Of a stretch of DNA of 27,185 bases, positions 1-8,087 are shown one piece after another. A program made the translations under genes and the position numbers. Positions within the stretch are counted from its first letter, which is position 1. Each line of letters begins with the position of its first letter. Where the stretch lies: positions 1 to 27,185 of the forward strand of contig CALHQH010000002.1 of NCBI GenBank assembly GCA_938036625.1, read 5' to 3'. Source of the DNA: an uncultured Candidatus Saccharibacteria bacterium (lineage in GTDB: Bacteria > Patescibacteriota > Saccharimonadia > Saccharimonadales > Saccharimonadaceae). The notes beneath the pieces are model-generated. The model was not told the origin of the DNA. It saw only the letters and a list, made by a program, of their open reading frames with translations, and searched no databases.

Positions 1-140
1 GATAATAAACTTTCGCGGTGCGTACTTACTTATACATACACTTCTGAGGACTTAGCAGGATACGGAATATAAGGCTTATGCGTGATATTAGTGTATAACA
101 TCTTGTGCTGTATATAGTAATTTGCTCTCTTAGAGAGTAT

Positions 141-557
141 ATGACAGAACAGCCACCTATAGATAAGCCTTCTGATGAAAAAAAGAGATGGTATGAGCAC
201 GGCCCTGGAGAGATGATAGCCAGGACACTAGGTAGGGTGTCGGTCGAGACGTCGGAAGAACCAAAGACACCAATCTCTGCGAAGTTAAAAAAATTGCTCT
301 ACGGAAAAGAAAGCGATGAGTGGAGTAAGGAACGCCTCAAGCCGTATGCATGGCGTCTTATGCCACCTGGTATGCGGAGCGCTAAAGGACTGTTGAATGA
401 AGTTGCTTATCAAACAGTGGAGCCAGGGCCAGTAATTTTGCTTAAGCAAGGCGACGCCAAAGCTCGGATTTTAGCAAAGCGGAAGGCGCAAATCCAAGAA
501 GAGTCTACTCAGGCAGTACAGCAGGAAAATGATGATGCAGGCAAGAACGCACGGTAG
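141..557 (+). CDS. Hypothetical soluble protein, 138 aa
   Basis: Not recognised. The protein is hydrophilic with no membrane segment or signal peptide. It has a charged N-terminus rich in Pro, Asp and Lys, a central basic/aromatic part (around YAWRLMPPGMRSAKG) and a Lys/Gln/Glu-rich C-terminal helix. I prefer the ATG at 141, which has a weak purine stretch (AGAG) just upstream and a TATAGT hexamer at 113-118. An in-frame GTG at 105 would add 12 hydrophobic residues and is less likely. Codon use is more AT-rich than in the housekeeping genes further along, as for its neighbours up to about 1950. No function can be assigned. It may be lineage-specific. Confidence 0.55.
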   Translation: MTEQPPIDKPSDEKKRWYEHGPGEMIARTLGRVSVETSEEPKTPISAKLKKLLYGKESDEWSKERLKPYAWRLMPPGMRSAKGLLNEVAYQTVEPGPVILLKQGDAKARILAKRKAQIQEESTQAVQQENDDAGKNAR

Positions 558-648
558 ATACTTATCGATAATTAGTACAGTGTCGGTTATGTCATGATAC
601 ATCGTGGCCGTAATATTTAACTACAAACATTAAGAAGTATAGAACAAG

Positions 649-1134
649 GTGAAGAAGACATTGTTTATACCAGGAAACATCAATCAATTCCTCAGTATCC
701 TGGGTCTATCACAAGATAAGGTTGAGGCACAACTTAACAAAGTACTGACAAATAGTTCACGCCAGCCCAAAATTAGTGCAGCTGACGATGAACTAAATGA
801 ATTCTCAGATTACTGGCAGTACTTCGACGATGGGATAGAACTGATGTGGGGGCTAGGTAGGCTACGTTCTATCGCAATATATACCCAGCAATCAGACAAA
901 GAAGGGTATCTACCCTACACTGACCAACTATTCTCAACTTTCTCTAATATGGCGCATAAGAATACTGTAGAAGAATATCTTGGTAGTCCCAGCAAAACCG
1001 GAAATTGGTTCAATCATACCTGGATTCGTTACGATAATGTCAACGCCGCTCACATTGCTATACGCTTTGAATTCGATATCACTGAACGAATTGCTCGTAT
1101 TGGTATAACTGAGAAGTCTGCTATGCTGAGATAG
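649..1134 (+). CDS. Immunity-like protein, paralog of the gene at 21145-21636
   Basis: A 161 aa protein starting at GTG. It aligns over its whole length with the product of the minus-strand gene at 21145-21636. Shared blocks are G-[ND]-INQ near the N-terminus, [DA]-G-[IV]-EL-x-W in the middle, YTQ, then Y-x-PY-x3-LF-x2-FSN-x-A, E-x3-LG-x-P, and W-x-RY near the C-terminus. There is no signal peptide or membrane helix, so it should be cytoplasmic. The order (compact alpha/beta, central G-[IV]-EL, late LGxP followed by W..RY) reminds me of small bacteriocin or toxin immunity proteins such as the DUF6392 type, but that is a resemblance by eye, not an assignment. A TATAGA hexamer at 638-643 lies just before the GTG and no good Shine-Dalgarno is visible, so the start is uncertain. 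Confidence 0.7.
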   Translation: MKKTLFIPGNINQFLSILGLSQDKVEAQLNKVLTNSSRQPKISAADDELNEFSDYWQYFDDGIELMWGLGRLRSIAIYTQQSDKEGYLPYTDQLFSTFSNMAHKNTVEEYLGSPSKTGNWFNHTWIRYDNVNAAHIAIRFEFDITERIARIGITEKSAMLR

Positions 1135-1169
1135 TGTTTACCTAATAGCCGACTAGAGAGGAGTATTAC

Positions 1170-1490
1170 ATGCCTAGCAACAAGTACTGCATGACAATGG
1201 TATCGGTCGCAACCAAGGAGCAAGCATCCACTATTTCCAAGCACCTTGTTGCAAACCGACTTGCAGCCTGCGTTCAGATAACGAAAATAAATTCCGTTTA
1301 TGTCTGGGACGGAGAATGCCAAGAGGACAATGAGTTTCTCTTACTAATAAAAACTGAAAAAAGCAAGTTTCCAGAAATCGAAGAAGCAGTGCAGCGCCTC
1401 CATGACTACGATGTTCCTGAAATAATATGTTTAGATATTACAGATGGATCGCATGACTACCTCGCATGGATAACAGAAACTGTGGCATAA
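1170..1490 (+). CDS. cutA: Divalent-cation tolerance protein CutA
   Basis: The 106 aa product has the usual CutA length (about 100-115 aa) and ordered motifs: an N-terminal strand followed by ATKEQA, NRLAACVQI, SVYVWDGE, EFLLLIKT, a helix with IEEAVQRLH, YDVPEIICLDI and the terminal YLAWI. CutA proteins are cytoplasmic trimers with a ferredoxin-like fold, related in fold to PII proteins. They are linked to copper or other divalent metal tolerance, although their exact reaction is unresolved. The start is supported by GAGAGGAG about 6 nt before the ATG at 1170. It follows the immunity-like gene by 35 bp and could be co-transcribed. The surrounding AT-rich composition suggests an accessory location. 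Confidence 0.9.
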   Translation: MPSNKYCMTMVSVATKEQASTISKHLVANRLAACVQITKINSVYVWDGECQEDNEFLLLIKTEKSKFPEIEEAVQRLHDYDVPEIICLDITDGSHDYLAWITETVA

Positions 1491-1710
1491 GGCTCTCTAT
1501 GACTTTGTTCCATGTATCACTGAACTAGCACTATTATTCGGTATAGTTTTGTCTAGTGGGGTACACATATAGTGAAGTTAAAATATGTAAAACAGGACTC
1601 TTCTTGTGTAAATTGTTATGCTACCAGTAATTCACAACGGGCACAGTTAGCAACAAGTAACCTCTAAAAATGGCTCTATTGATAATGTACAATAAGAGTA
1701 TATATTAAAT

Positions 1711-1947
1711 ATGCAACATGCAACGAAAGCAACAACGCTCATGGAATACAGATATAAAATTGCCTACAATGTGTGCTTACTTGCAGCGCTGCTGTTGATC
1801 TATAATTCCATCAATACTGCATTTGGTGATGGTATTTCTGGTAAGACACCAGACGTTGCGGTTCATATCGTCATATTCTTTGTAGTAATGGCACTTATAC
1901 TGGCGGCTATATATTGCCGTTATAAAGATACGAGCTTGAAGAAGTGA
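1711..1947 (+). CDS. Small two-helix membrane protein, hypothetical
   Basis: A 78 aa product (68 aa if started at the second in-frame ATG, 1741). Two hydrophobic segments are visible, roughly residues 18-33 and 52-69, joined by a short loop with Gly, Asp and Lys; the C-terminus is basic. It is probably an inner-membrane hairpin protein. A TATATA hexamer at 1699-1704 ends 6 nt before the ATG at 1711, matching the short-leader pattern of other genes here. There is no Shine-Dalgarno. It converges on the glycosyltransferase gene with 25 bp between stops and no obvious terminator. No family recognised. The 220 bp upstream (1491-1710) is AT-rich and shows no gene. Confidence 0.5.
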   Translation: MQHATKATTLMEYRYKIAYNVCLLAALLLIYNSINTAFGDGISGKTPDVAVHIVIFFVVMALILAAIYCRYKDTSLKK

Positions 1948-1972
1948 TGTACTATGCAATATCAGTGTGCAC

Positions 1973-3220
1973 TCACCACCGCGCTCTAGCAATCACCTCC
2001 TGATATCGCTCGACATAATTTTGCGCCATAATATTAGCAGAGAATTTTTGCTCAATGCTAGCCCGGCATGCGGCTGGGTCGATCTCGTCTACCCGGTTGG
2101 CATAGGCAAAGAACTCGTCTTGGTTGCTCGCAAGGAAGCCATTGACACCGTGAGTAATAATCTCGGGCATGGCACCGCGCTTCATCGCCACAACGGGCGT
2201 GCCGCAGGCCAGCGCCTCAATGACTGCCATACCAAAGGGCTCATCCCACTCGATAGGAAAGAGCAATGCCTTGGCATTAGCCATGAAGTCGAGTTTTTTC
2301 TTGCCACTGAGATTGCCTGCATAGGTGATGCGCCGATGCTTGAGAACGGCTGGGAGGATGTGGTCGCTATAGTAGCGAAATTCTTCGTTGCGTCGGTAGT
2401 TGGTGAGCGGGTTAGAGAGCTCGAGGAGCAGCTTGCGGTTGCTGCCGATTCCTGCCACAGTACCCGCCATGCGGAGGCGCTTCTTATACTGAGCAGCATA
2501 GGCTACAGCAGTAGCTTGGCCTTTGTCTTGGGTGAAGCGGGCGAGGGTGATGTAGTAATTTTGCTTGTGCGAGACGAAGGGGAATGCACTGCAATCGATG
2601 GCGTTGTGCACAGCTGGTAGCAAATGGGGACGGATCTCGCGCGGGGCTTTACGCGCCATTGCCTCCGAGATGCACGTCATGTAGAGGCGGCCAGGATTCA
2701 TATATTTGAGCTGTGGGCGATTATCCATCTGCCCTGCCTCGATAGTCTGCGGCGTCGAAAATGGTGGCCCATGAAAGGTATGTAACACTGGTGGCAACCC
2801 AGGTATGCGGCTCACTGGTGAGAAAAAGGCTGGCCCAATGTAGGGGTTGTGGTCGTGAATGATATCAAAATTGCCATCGGCTTCGATGGCGTGGAGAGCA
2901 AAATTAAGATGAGTCTGGAGAGCTTGGAGTGGTGCGTCGTAGTAGGGGTCGTCGATGGTATCGAAGAGCTCGCGCTTGTAGTACGAGTGGGTTGGTGTGC
3001 CGTTGCGCATCCGCCGTGCACCATTGGCAAAGAGCTCTACCTCGACATCATCGCGCTGTTGCAGTGCACGCACCAAACCTTCGACAACGAGCTCGATGCC
3101 GCCATAGCCTTTGATGGGCAGGGCCAGCCAAGGTGGGGCAACAACTGCCACTCGTAGTGGCCGTGGGGATACCGTGGGGCGATCACTTGACGAACATTGT
3201 GTATCATTTTGTAGCATCAT
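1973..3220 (-). CDS. GT4-type glycosyltransferase
   Basis: A 415 aa cytoplasmic or membrane-peripheral glycosyltransferase of the GT-B fold, family GT4. The N-terminal domain has VAVVAPPW followed by KGYGGIE around residues 37-43, the usual nucleotide-sugar glycosyltransferase glycine motif with GGxE. A DHNPYIGP segment and LHTFHGPP follow. The C-terminal domain begins near the LARFTQDKG block and carries the EPFGMAVIE motif (E-x7-E, about residues 328-336) followed by ALACGTPVVA, which binds the sugar-nucleotide donor. Donor and acceptor cannot be told from sequence. It has its own promoter (TGC-TATACT) ending 6 nt before the ATG, with no Shine-Dalgarno. It is divergent from the HxxEH gene with only 55 bp between them. 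The first two codons are both ATG. Confidence 0.88.
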   Translation of the reverse strand: MMLQNDTQCSSSDRPTVSPRPLRVAVVAPPWLALPIKGYGGIELVVEGLVRALQQRDDVEVELFANGARRMRNGTPTHSYYKRELFDTIDDPYYDAPLQALQTHLNFALHAIEADGNFDIIHDHNPYIGPAFFSPVSRIPGLPPVLHTFHGPPFSTPQTIEAGQMDNRPQLKYMNPGRLYMTCISEAMARKAPREIRPHLLPAVHNAIDCSAFPFVSHKQNYYITLARFTQDKGQATAVAYAAQYKKRLRMAGTVAGIGSNRKLLLELSNPLTNYRRNEEFRYYSDHILPAVLKHRRITYAGNLSGKKKLDFMANAKALLFPIEWDEPFGMAVIEALACGTPVVAMKRGAMPEIITHGVNGFLASNQDEFFAYANRVDEIDPAACRASIEQKFSANIMAQNYVERYQEVIARARW

Positions 3221-3226
3221 ATAGCT

Positions 3227-3235
3227 AGTATAGCA
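3227..3235 (-). promoter_or_regulatory. Extended -10 promoter of the glycosyltransferase gene
   Basis: On the minus strand TGC-TATACT is followed by 6 nt (AGCTAT) and the ATG at 3220. This geometry places the transcription start at or next to the A of the start codon, so a leaderless mRNA is predicted. Confidence 0.55.
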
Positions 3236-3263
3236 TAATCAAGCAAAATGTGGAGTAGTAGGG

Positions 3264-3269
3264 TATAAT
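3264..3269 (+). promoter_or_regulatory. -10 hexamer of the HxxEH protein gene
   Basis: A perfect TATAAT is followed by 6 nt (ACAGAT) and the ATG at 3276. No clear -35 and no Shine-Dalgarno are visible, so a leaderless transcript is predicted. It stands head-to-head with the glycosyltransferase promoter; the two hexamers are about 30 bp apart. Confidence 0.55.
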
Positions 3270-3275
3270 ACAGAT

Positions 3276-4181
3276 ATGGAGTCATTTCATATCTTCAAGC
3301 CGTGTGGCGATCATCTCGTGGCACACCTCTACGAGCATTTGGTGATGCAAACGCTGCATCGACAGCTGTTTGAGGCAGGGTTATTTCAGGCGATTGACTA
3401 CCAAGCCTATGGAATCGTCTATTCTGACGCTGGGGTGATGGGGATCGATGTGACGCTCTACACCATGCAGGCCGAGCGCTTTGTGGCGCAGCTGCGCCAG
3501 CCAGTGGCGGAGTATGATGATGCGATGATCGACTGTGCGCTCCGGCAAATCATTGCCGAGAAGGGCTATCCGCTCACGTACCATGACCGGCTCGCTCTCC
3601 ACGATGCATTGCACCAGCTTGATACCGAGCCATGGTATGATGCTCAGGACATCGACGTATTGCAGTGCTTGGGCGAGACAGCGCCACGTGGCATCATTGC
3701 TCAGCGCGAGGAGTGGGAAGCAGATGTGATGGAGTATACGATTGATATATCGATCGATCTCGAGCCAGGCGACCCGCGAGCGGCCGTCTTCATTGAGCTT
3801 ACGCATGCGATCCAGGCCAATACTGCTGCGCTGCTGCAGCGAACGTATGGGTATTATAACCACGGATATGATAGAGAGTGCACGGCTGGACACTATACCG
3901 AGCGGCAATATTTGCTCGTAACTGGCCGCGAGGATTATTCAGCTCAGGTCTACAACTTGTATGAGCTTATGATCCGGATGATTCGAGCCCAGGGTGGCTG
4001 GCAGCGCCTCTTAGAGCGCTTGCAGACGGTTGATTATCGAGAGCAGTCTGCACCCTCCATCGTTAACATGATCGACGACCTACGGATGGTCGTTGGGGCG
4101 CGTGGCTGGCGTCGAATTGCCACGGTAGAAACGTTGGATGATTTGCTCGATCGCCTGACAATAACAGTGGTTGCACAGTGA
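3276..4181 (+). CDS. Small protein with M16 peptidase-like HxxEH motif
   Basis: A 301 aa protein without signal peptide. Residues 16-23 read A-H-L-Y-E-H-L-V, the inverse zinc motif HxxEH (H17, E20, H21) of M16 metallopeptidases (pitrilysin, insulysin, mitochondrial processing peptidase). A strand-rich stretch follows (IVYSDAGVMGIDVTLYT), then a helix, then RQIIAEK with E95, 74 residues after H21. Pitrilysin places its third zinc ligand about 77 residues after the second His, so E95 is a plausible ligand. M16 enzymes normally have paired or fused halves; this is close to one half and no partner is in the window. Whether it cleaves peptides is inference. The promoter lies 6 nt upstream of the ATG. 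Confidence 0.65.
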   Translation: MESFHIFKPCGDHLVAHLYEHLVMQTLHRQLFEAGLFQAIDYQAYGIVYSDAGVMGIDVTLYTMQAERFVAQLRQPVAEYDDAMIDCALRQIIAEKGYPLTYHDRLALHDALHQLDTEPWYDAQDIDVLQCLGETAPRGIIAQREEWEADVMEYTIDISIDLEPGDPRAAVFIELTHAIQANTAALLQRTYGYYNHGYDRECTAGHYTERQYLLVTGREDYSAQVYNLYELMIRMIRAQGGWQRLLERLQTVDYREQSAPSIVNMIDDLRMVVGARGWRRIATVETLDDLLDRLTITVVAQ

Positions 4182-4283
4182 TAAGATACGACGCGGTGGG
4201 GCTCTATGATATGCACCGCGATTATGTACATTACCCTAGGCAAACCAGCCGCCAGTATGATACTATAAGCAGTAAGGAAGGTC

Positions 4284-4292
4284 TGATATAAT
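4284..4292 (+). promoter_or_regulatory. Extended -10 promoter of typA-treF
   Basis: TGA-TATAAT, with 20 nt to the typA ATG at 4313 and no convincing Shine-Dalgarno in the short leader. A short palindrome, AGTAT-G-ATACT at 4254-4264, lies where a -35 region or operator would be. A hairpin without T-run (CGCGGTG at 4192-4198 with CACCGCG at 4214-4220) closes the preceding gene. Confidence 0.5.
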
Positions 4293-4312
4293 TCGGGCCG
4301 TTATTTTATGTC

Positions 4313-6163
4313 ATGACAGATCCACAGTATATTCGTAATATTGCAATTATTGCCCACGTCGACCACGGCAAAACAACGCTGCTTGATGGCTTGCTCAAGC
4401 AGAGCAATACATTCCGCAGCAACCAAGCCGAAATGGCTCAGACGCTCATTATGGACAGTGGCGAGCAGGAGCGTGAGCGTGGCATTACCATCACTGCCAA
4501 GCAAACGACAGTCTACTATCAGCCGACCGATGCTGAGTCAGCAGTCGACTACAAGATCAACATCATCGACACACCCGGCCACGCCGACTTTAGTGGCGAG
4601 GTGGAGCGCACGCTTAACATGGCTGATGGTGTACTCCTCGTGGTAGATGCGCAAGAAGGCCCAATGCCACAGACAAAGTTTGTCCTGAGCAAAGCACTTG
4701 AGCTAGGTCTAACGCCGGTCGTGATTATCAACAAGATCGACAAGCCTGCGCGGCGCATTGCCGAGGTGGAGGACGAGCTGGCCGACCTCTTCCTCGAGCT
4801 TGCCACCGACGAGGCGCAGCTCAAATACCCGGTGTACTACGCCGTAGCGCGCGAAGGCAAAGCCTGGGCGGCACTGCCAAGTGATGCCAGTGAGCCAGCC
4901 AGCCTGGCACCGATCTTCCAGGCGATTATCTCGCATATCCCAGCGCCGCAGGTGGCAGATGGGCCTTTCCAGATGCTCGTGACGGCCCTCCAGTACGATA
5001 CCTTCCTTGGCAAATATGCGATTGGCCGAATCCATCGCGGGGTGGCTCAGCGTGGCCAAGCGCTGACTCTTATCAAGACGGATGGCACAACTACCAATGC
5101 TAAGATCGACAAGCTCTTCATTAGCCGTGGCCTCGCCAAAGAAGAGGTGAGCGAGGCAGGCGCAGGCGACATAGTCTACATCGTTGGTGCAGCCGAGGCG
5201 CACATTGGTGAGACGCTCGCTAGCCGCGACCAACCAGAGGCACTACCTGTCATGGCAGTCGAGGCTCCCACCATTAGCATGTATCTTGGGCCAAACACCA
5301 GTCCGATGAAAGGCCGCGAGGGTGAATTCACTACCAGCCGGCAGATTGGTGATCGCCTCAAGCGCGAACTCGAGACTAATGTGGCGCTGCGAGTGGCGGA
5401 GTCTGGTATTGGCTTTGTAGTATCGGGGCGAGGTGAGCTCCACCTCAGTGTGTTGATCGAGACGATGCGCCGCGAAGGCTACGAATTTGAGGTTGGACGG
5501 CCAGAGGTTGTGACGATCACCAAGGATGGCAGCGAGCAAGAGCCAGTTGAAGAGCTGCTGGTTGAGATCGGGCCTGAGTTTGTTGGTGTTGTCAGCCAAG
5601 AGCTTGGCAAGCGCAAAGCCGAGCTCCGCAAACAAGAGCAAACCGCCAGTGGTGCAACCCGGATGACGTATACTATTACAACCCGAGCGTTGATTGGCCT
5701 GCGTAACCGTCTCCTGACAGATACGAAGGGGACAGTCATTATGTATAGCTTGCCATATGGCTACCAGCCAGTTGGTGGTGTATTACCGCGGACGCGCAAC
5801 GGTGTTTTGATCGCCTTTGAGCCAGGTACGACCACGCCATATGCCTTACAAGCGGCCGAAGCGCGCGGTGAGCTCTTCGTCGGAGCGGGGACTGATGTCT
5901 ATGCTGGGATGATCGTTGGCCTCAATAATCGCCCAGATGATCTCGAGATCAACGTGTGCAAAGCCAAACATCTCACCAATATGCGCAGCAAATCAAGCGA
6001 CGGTACCGTCCAGCTGACGCCGCACACTCAGCTGAGCCTTGAGCAATCGATCGACTTTATTGAAGATGACGAGCTGCTTGAGGTCACGCCGCACGCCCTT
6101 CGCCTCCGCAAGAAATACCTCGACGCCAACGAGCGCAAACGCGCCGCCAAACATCAACCATAA
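4313..6163 (+). CDS. typA: Translational GTPase TypA/BipA
   Basis: A 616 aa ribosome-associated GTPase of usual length. Nucleotide-binding motifs are in order: AHVDHGKTT (P-loop, about residues 14-22), the switch-I RGITI, DTPGHADF (G3), NKID (G4), then EF-Tu-like domain 2, the EF-G-like domains with SGRGELHLSVLIE, and the TypA-specific C-terminal region containing RTRNGVLIAFEPG and FVGAGTDVYAGMIVG. TypA binds the 70S ribosome near the EF-G site and is involved in stress-dependent translation and ribosome assembly. The ATG at 4313 is used because an earlier ATG at 4308 runs into a stop at once. It is followed after 24 bp by the trehalase gene in the same direction, probably co-transcribed. Confidence 0.97.
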   Translation: MTDPQYIRNIAIIAHVDHGKTTLLDGLLKQSNTFRSNQAEMAQTLIMDSGEQERERGITITAKQTTVYYQPTDAESAVDYKINIIDTPGHADFSGEVERTLNMADGVLLVVDAQEGPMPQTKFVLSKALELGLTPVVIINKIDKPARRIAEVEDELADLFLELATDEAQLKYPVYYAVAREGKAWAALPSDASEPASLAPIFQAIISHIPAPQVADGPFQMLVTALQYDTFLGKYAIGRIHRGVAQRGQALTLIKTDGTTTNAKIDKLFISRGLAKEEVSEAGAGDIVYIVGAAEAHIGETLASRDQPEALPVMAVEAPTISMYLGPNTSPMKGREGEFTTSRQIGDRLKRELETNVALRVAESGIGFVVSGRGELHLSVLIETMRREGYEFEVGRPEVVTITKDGSEQEPVEELLVEIGPEFVGVVSQELGKRKAELRKQEQTASGATRMTYTITTRALIGLRNRLLTDTKGTVIMYSLPYGYQPVGGVLPRTRNGVLIAFEPGTTTPYALQAAEARGELFVGAGTDVYAGMIVGLNNRPDDLEINVCKAKHLTNMRSKSSDGTVQLTPHTQLSLEQSIDFIEDDELLEVTPHALRLRKKYLDANERKRAAKHQP

Positions 6164-6187
6164 CATCATAGGGAGAACCCGCCTATC

Positions 6188-7816
6188 ATGCACAACGTCC
6201 GCCGCGCTTTTGCTGCGAAAATCATTGCTCTTACCAAAGACACCAAAGAGAGCGCCAAAGCCGCTGCCGTGCAGACGGTTGAGTTAGTGCGTCCTACGCC
6301 AAACTCACCTGACAAGACGCTCAGTGAGCTCTTTGATGAGGTGCAAACGCAGCAGATTTATGGTGACGGCAAGGCGTTTGTCGATATGACGCCCACCAAG
6401 CCAGCCCGGACAATTATGGCGCGGTATCGTCGACAGCGTCGCCAGCCCGGCTTCGATCTCGCGACCTTCGTTGGGCAGCATTTTTCTACCACAGTATACC
6501 CCGCTTCGAGCTATCAACCGACCGACACCACTACTGCGCGCCAACATGTGAGTCAGCTCTGGCGGCAGCTCGAGCGGCGCAATCGCAAGAATCGGGGCTC
6601 CCTCCTTGCGCTACCATATCCATATATGACGCCAGGTGGACGCTTTGATGAGTTGTTTTATTGGGATACGTATTTCATTATGCTTGGCCTAGCGGCGGAT
6701 GGGCGCTGGCGCTCTATCGAGCACATGATGCGCAACTACACCTACATGCTGCGCAAGTTTGGAATGATCCCCACGGCTAACCGGACATACTTCTTGAGTC
6801 GGTCGCAACCACCCCTGTTTGCGGCGATGGTACGGCTGCTGGCGCGCCACCGGGGCAAGCGGATCTATGCAGAGTTTTTGCCAAGCCTTCTTGCTGAGTA
6901 TCGCTTTTGGATGAAGGGTCGTCGCCAGATCGCTAAAGCCAAGGCTGTTGAGTACCCAGCGTATCTCCGCGTTGCTGTTATGCCTGATGGCACACCGCTC
7001 AATCGTTACTACGACAACCGCACCACACCGCGCCCTGAGTCGCATCGCGAAGATGTCCACACGGCGCATCACGCAGCCTCAGCGCATACGACGCGGACAT
7101 TCCTTGATCTGCGGGCGGCAGCCGAGAGCGGGTGGGACTTTAGTAGCCGGTGGTTTGCCGACCCCTGTCAGATTCAGACCATCGAGACGACAAAATATGT
7201 GCCGGTCGACCTTAATTGCTTCCTCTACCAGCTCGAGATGACGATCGCCGAAGCTTATCGGCTCATCAAGCAACGTCGCTTGGCGCGGCGTTTTGAGGCA
7301 GCAGCTGAGCGCCGAGCTCGGGCGATTCGCCGCTACTGCTGGCAACCTACCACGCAATTCTTTGAGGATTATGCCATCACCACTGGTCAGACCACGGGGC
7401 GGTTGACGCTTGCCGCGGTGACGCCACTATATGTGGGAATTGCGACCGATGAGCAAGCTGCAGCAGTAGCGCAACGGCTCGAGAAAGACTTCTTGCAGCC
7501 AGGTGGACTCCTTTCAACCCTCATCACTAATGGCCAGCAGTGGGATGCCCCCAACGGCTGGGCGCCGCTGCAGTGGTTTGCCATTGTGGGGCTGCGCAAT
7601 TACGGCTATGACACACTGGCGGCAACCATTCGTGATCGCTGGCTTGCCACCAATGAGGCTGTCTTTGCCAAGAAGCGCAAAATGGTCGAGAAGTATGATG
7701 TTGTCACCGCCAGTGCAGGCGGCGGCGGGGAGTACCCCCTGCAAGATGGCTTTGGCTGGACGAATGGGGTGTATGCAGCACTCAAAGATGAGCAGCTTGG
7801 AGTGGCGCAGCAGTAG
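6188..7816 (+). CDS. treF: Cytoplasmic alpha,alpha-trehalase (GH37)
   Basis: A 542 aa product, matching full-length bacterial cytosolic trehalase. It hydrolyses trehalose to two glucose molecules. Visible family signatures are PGGRFDELFYWDTYF and QWDAPNGWAPLQW. The catalytic acid Asp lies in SGWDFSSRW (D317) and the base Glu in GGGGEYPLQDGFGWTNG (E515), equivalent to the D and E of the E. coli enzymes. There is no signal peptide; the N-terminus is a Lys/Ala-rich amphipathic stretch of about 30 residues, so the enzyme should act inside the cell. GGGAG at 6171-6175 is a rather distant Shine-Dalgarno (12 nt) for the ATG at 6188. No trehalose synthesis or transport gene is in the window. The gene ends before a terminator-like hairpin. 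Confidence 0.94.
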   Translation: MHNVRRAFAAKIIALTKDTKESAKAAAVQTVELVRPTPNSPDKTLSELFDEVQTQQIYGDGKAFVDMTPTKPARTIMARYRRQRRQPGFDLATFVGQHFSTTVYPASSYQPTDTTTARQHVSQLWRQLERRNRKNRGSLLALPYPYMTPGGRFDELFYWDTYFIMLGLAADGRWRSIEHMMRNYTYMLRKFGMIPTANRTYFLSRSQPPLFAAMVRLLARHRGKRIYAEFLPSLLAEYRFWMKGRRQIAKAKAVEYPAYLRVAVMPDGTPLNRYYDNRTTPRPESHREDVHTAHHAASAHTTRTFLDLRAAAESGWDFSSRWFADPCQIQTIETTKYVPVDLNCFLYQLEMTIAEAYRLIKQRRLARRFEAAAERRARAIRRYCWQPTTQFFEDYAITTGQTTGRLTLAAVTPLYVGIATDEQAAAVAQRLEKDFLQPGGLLSTLITNGQQWDAPNGWAPLQWFAIVGLRNYGYDTLAATIRDRWLATNEAVFAKKRKMVEKYDVVTASAGGGGEYPLQDGFGWTNGVYAALKDEQLGVAQQ

Positions 7817-7855
7817 CCTGGTACCCTGGGGAGATATATAATACGACAAATAGTT

Positions 7856-7889
7856 AAGTCGGTCTATTATTAGACTACCCAGACTTTTT
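7856..7889 (+). terminator. Terminator after treF
   Basis: Outer stem AAGTC/GACTT encloses GTCTA-TTAT-TAGAC and is followed by TTTTT. A TATAAT at 7837-7842 precedes it, but only about 45 nt would separate it from the terminator. The rest of 7817-8087 shows no gene on either strand. Confidence 0.55.
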
Positions 7890-8087
7890 GCTTGGCAAAA
7901 TGAGCCAGCGATAGCGACCTTTTGCAGTGAACCAGACGGTGTGCATAAGAGAGGAAAATACTAGATGATTGCGATGTCGTGATTGATATTCGGCGATTAC
8001 TTCTCATTCTTAGCTAGTAGCTTCGACAAGAGGTGTAGTGCAGGAGACTAATGCGCCAGGAGCGGATAAAGATTCTCTTGTAGTTTC

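Noticed and set aside
1..72. Possible end of a gene entering from the left edge
   Set aside because: A frame is open from base 1 to a TAA at 70-72, but 23 codons with no recognisable features cannot be supported.
1967..2620. 217-codon open frame on the plus strand
   Set aside because: Antisense to the well-supported GT4 glycosyltransferase; no motif or ribosome site.
4192..4220. Terminator after the HxxEH gene
   Set aside because: A 7 bp stem (CGCGGTG/CACCGCG) is present, but the loop is 15 nt and no T-run follows.
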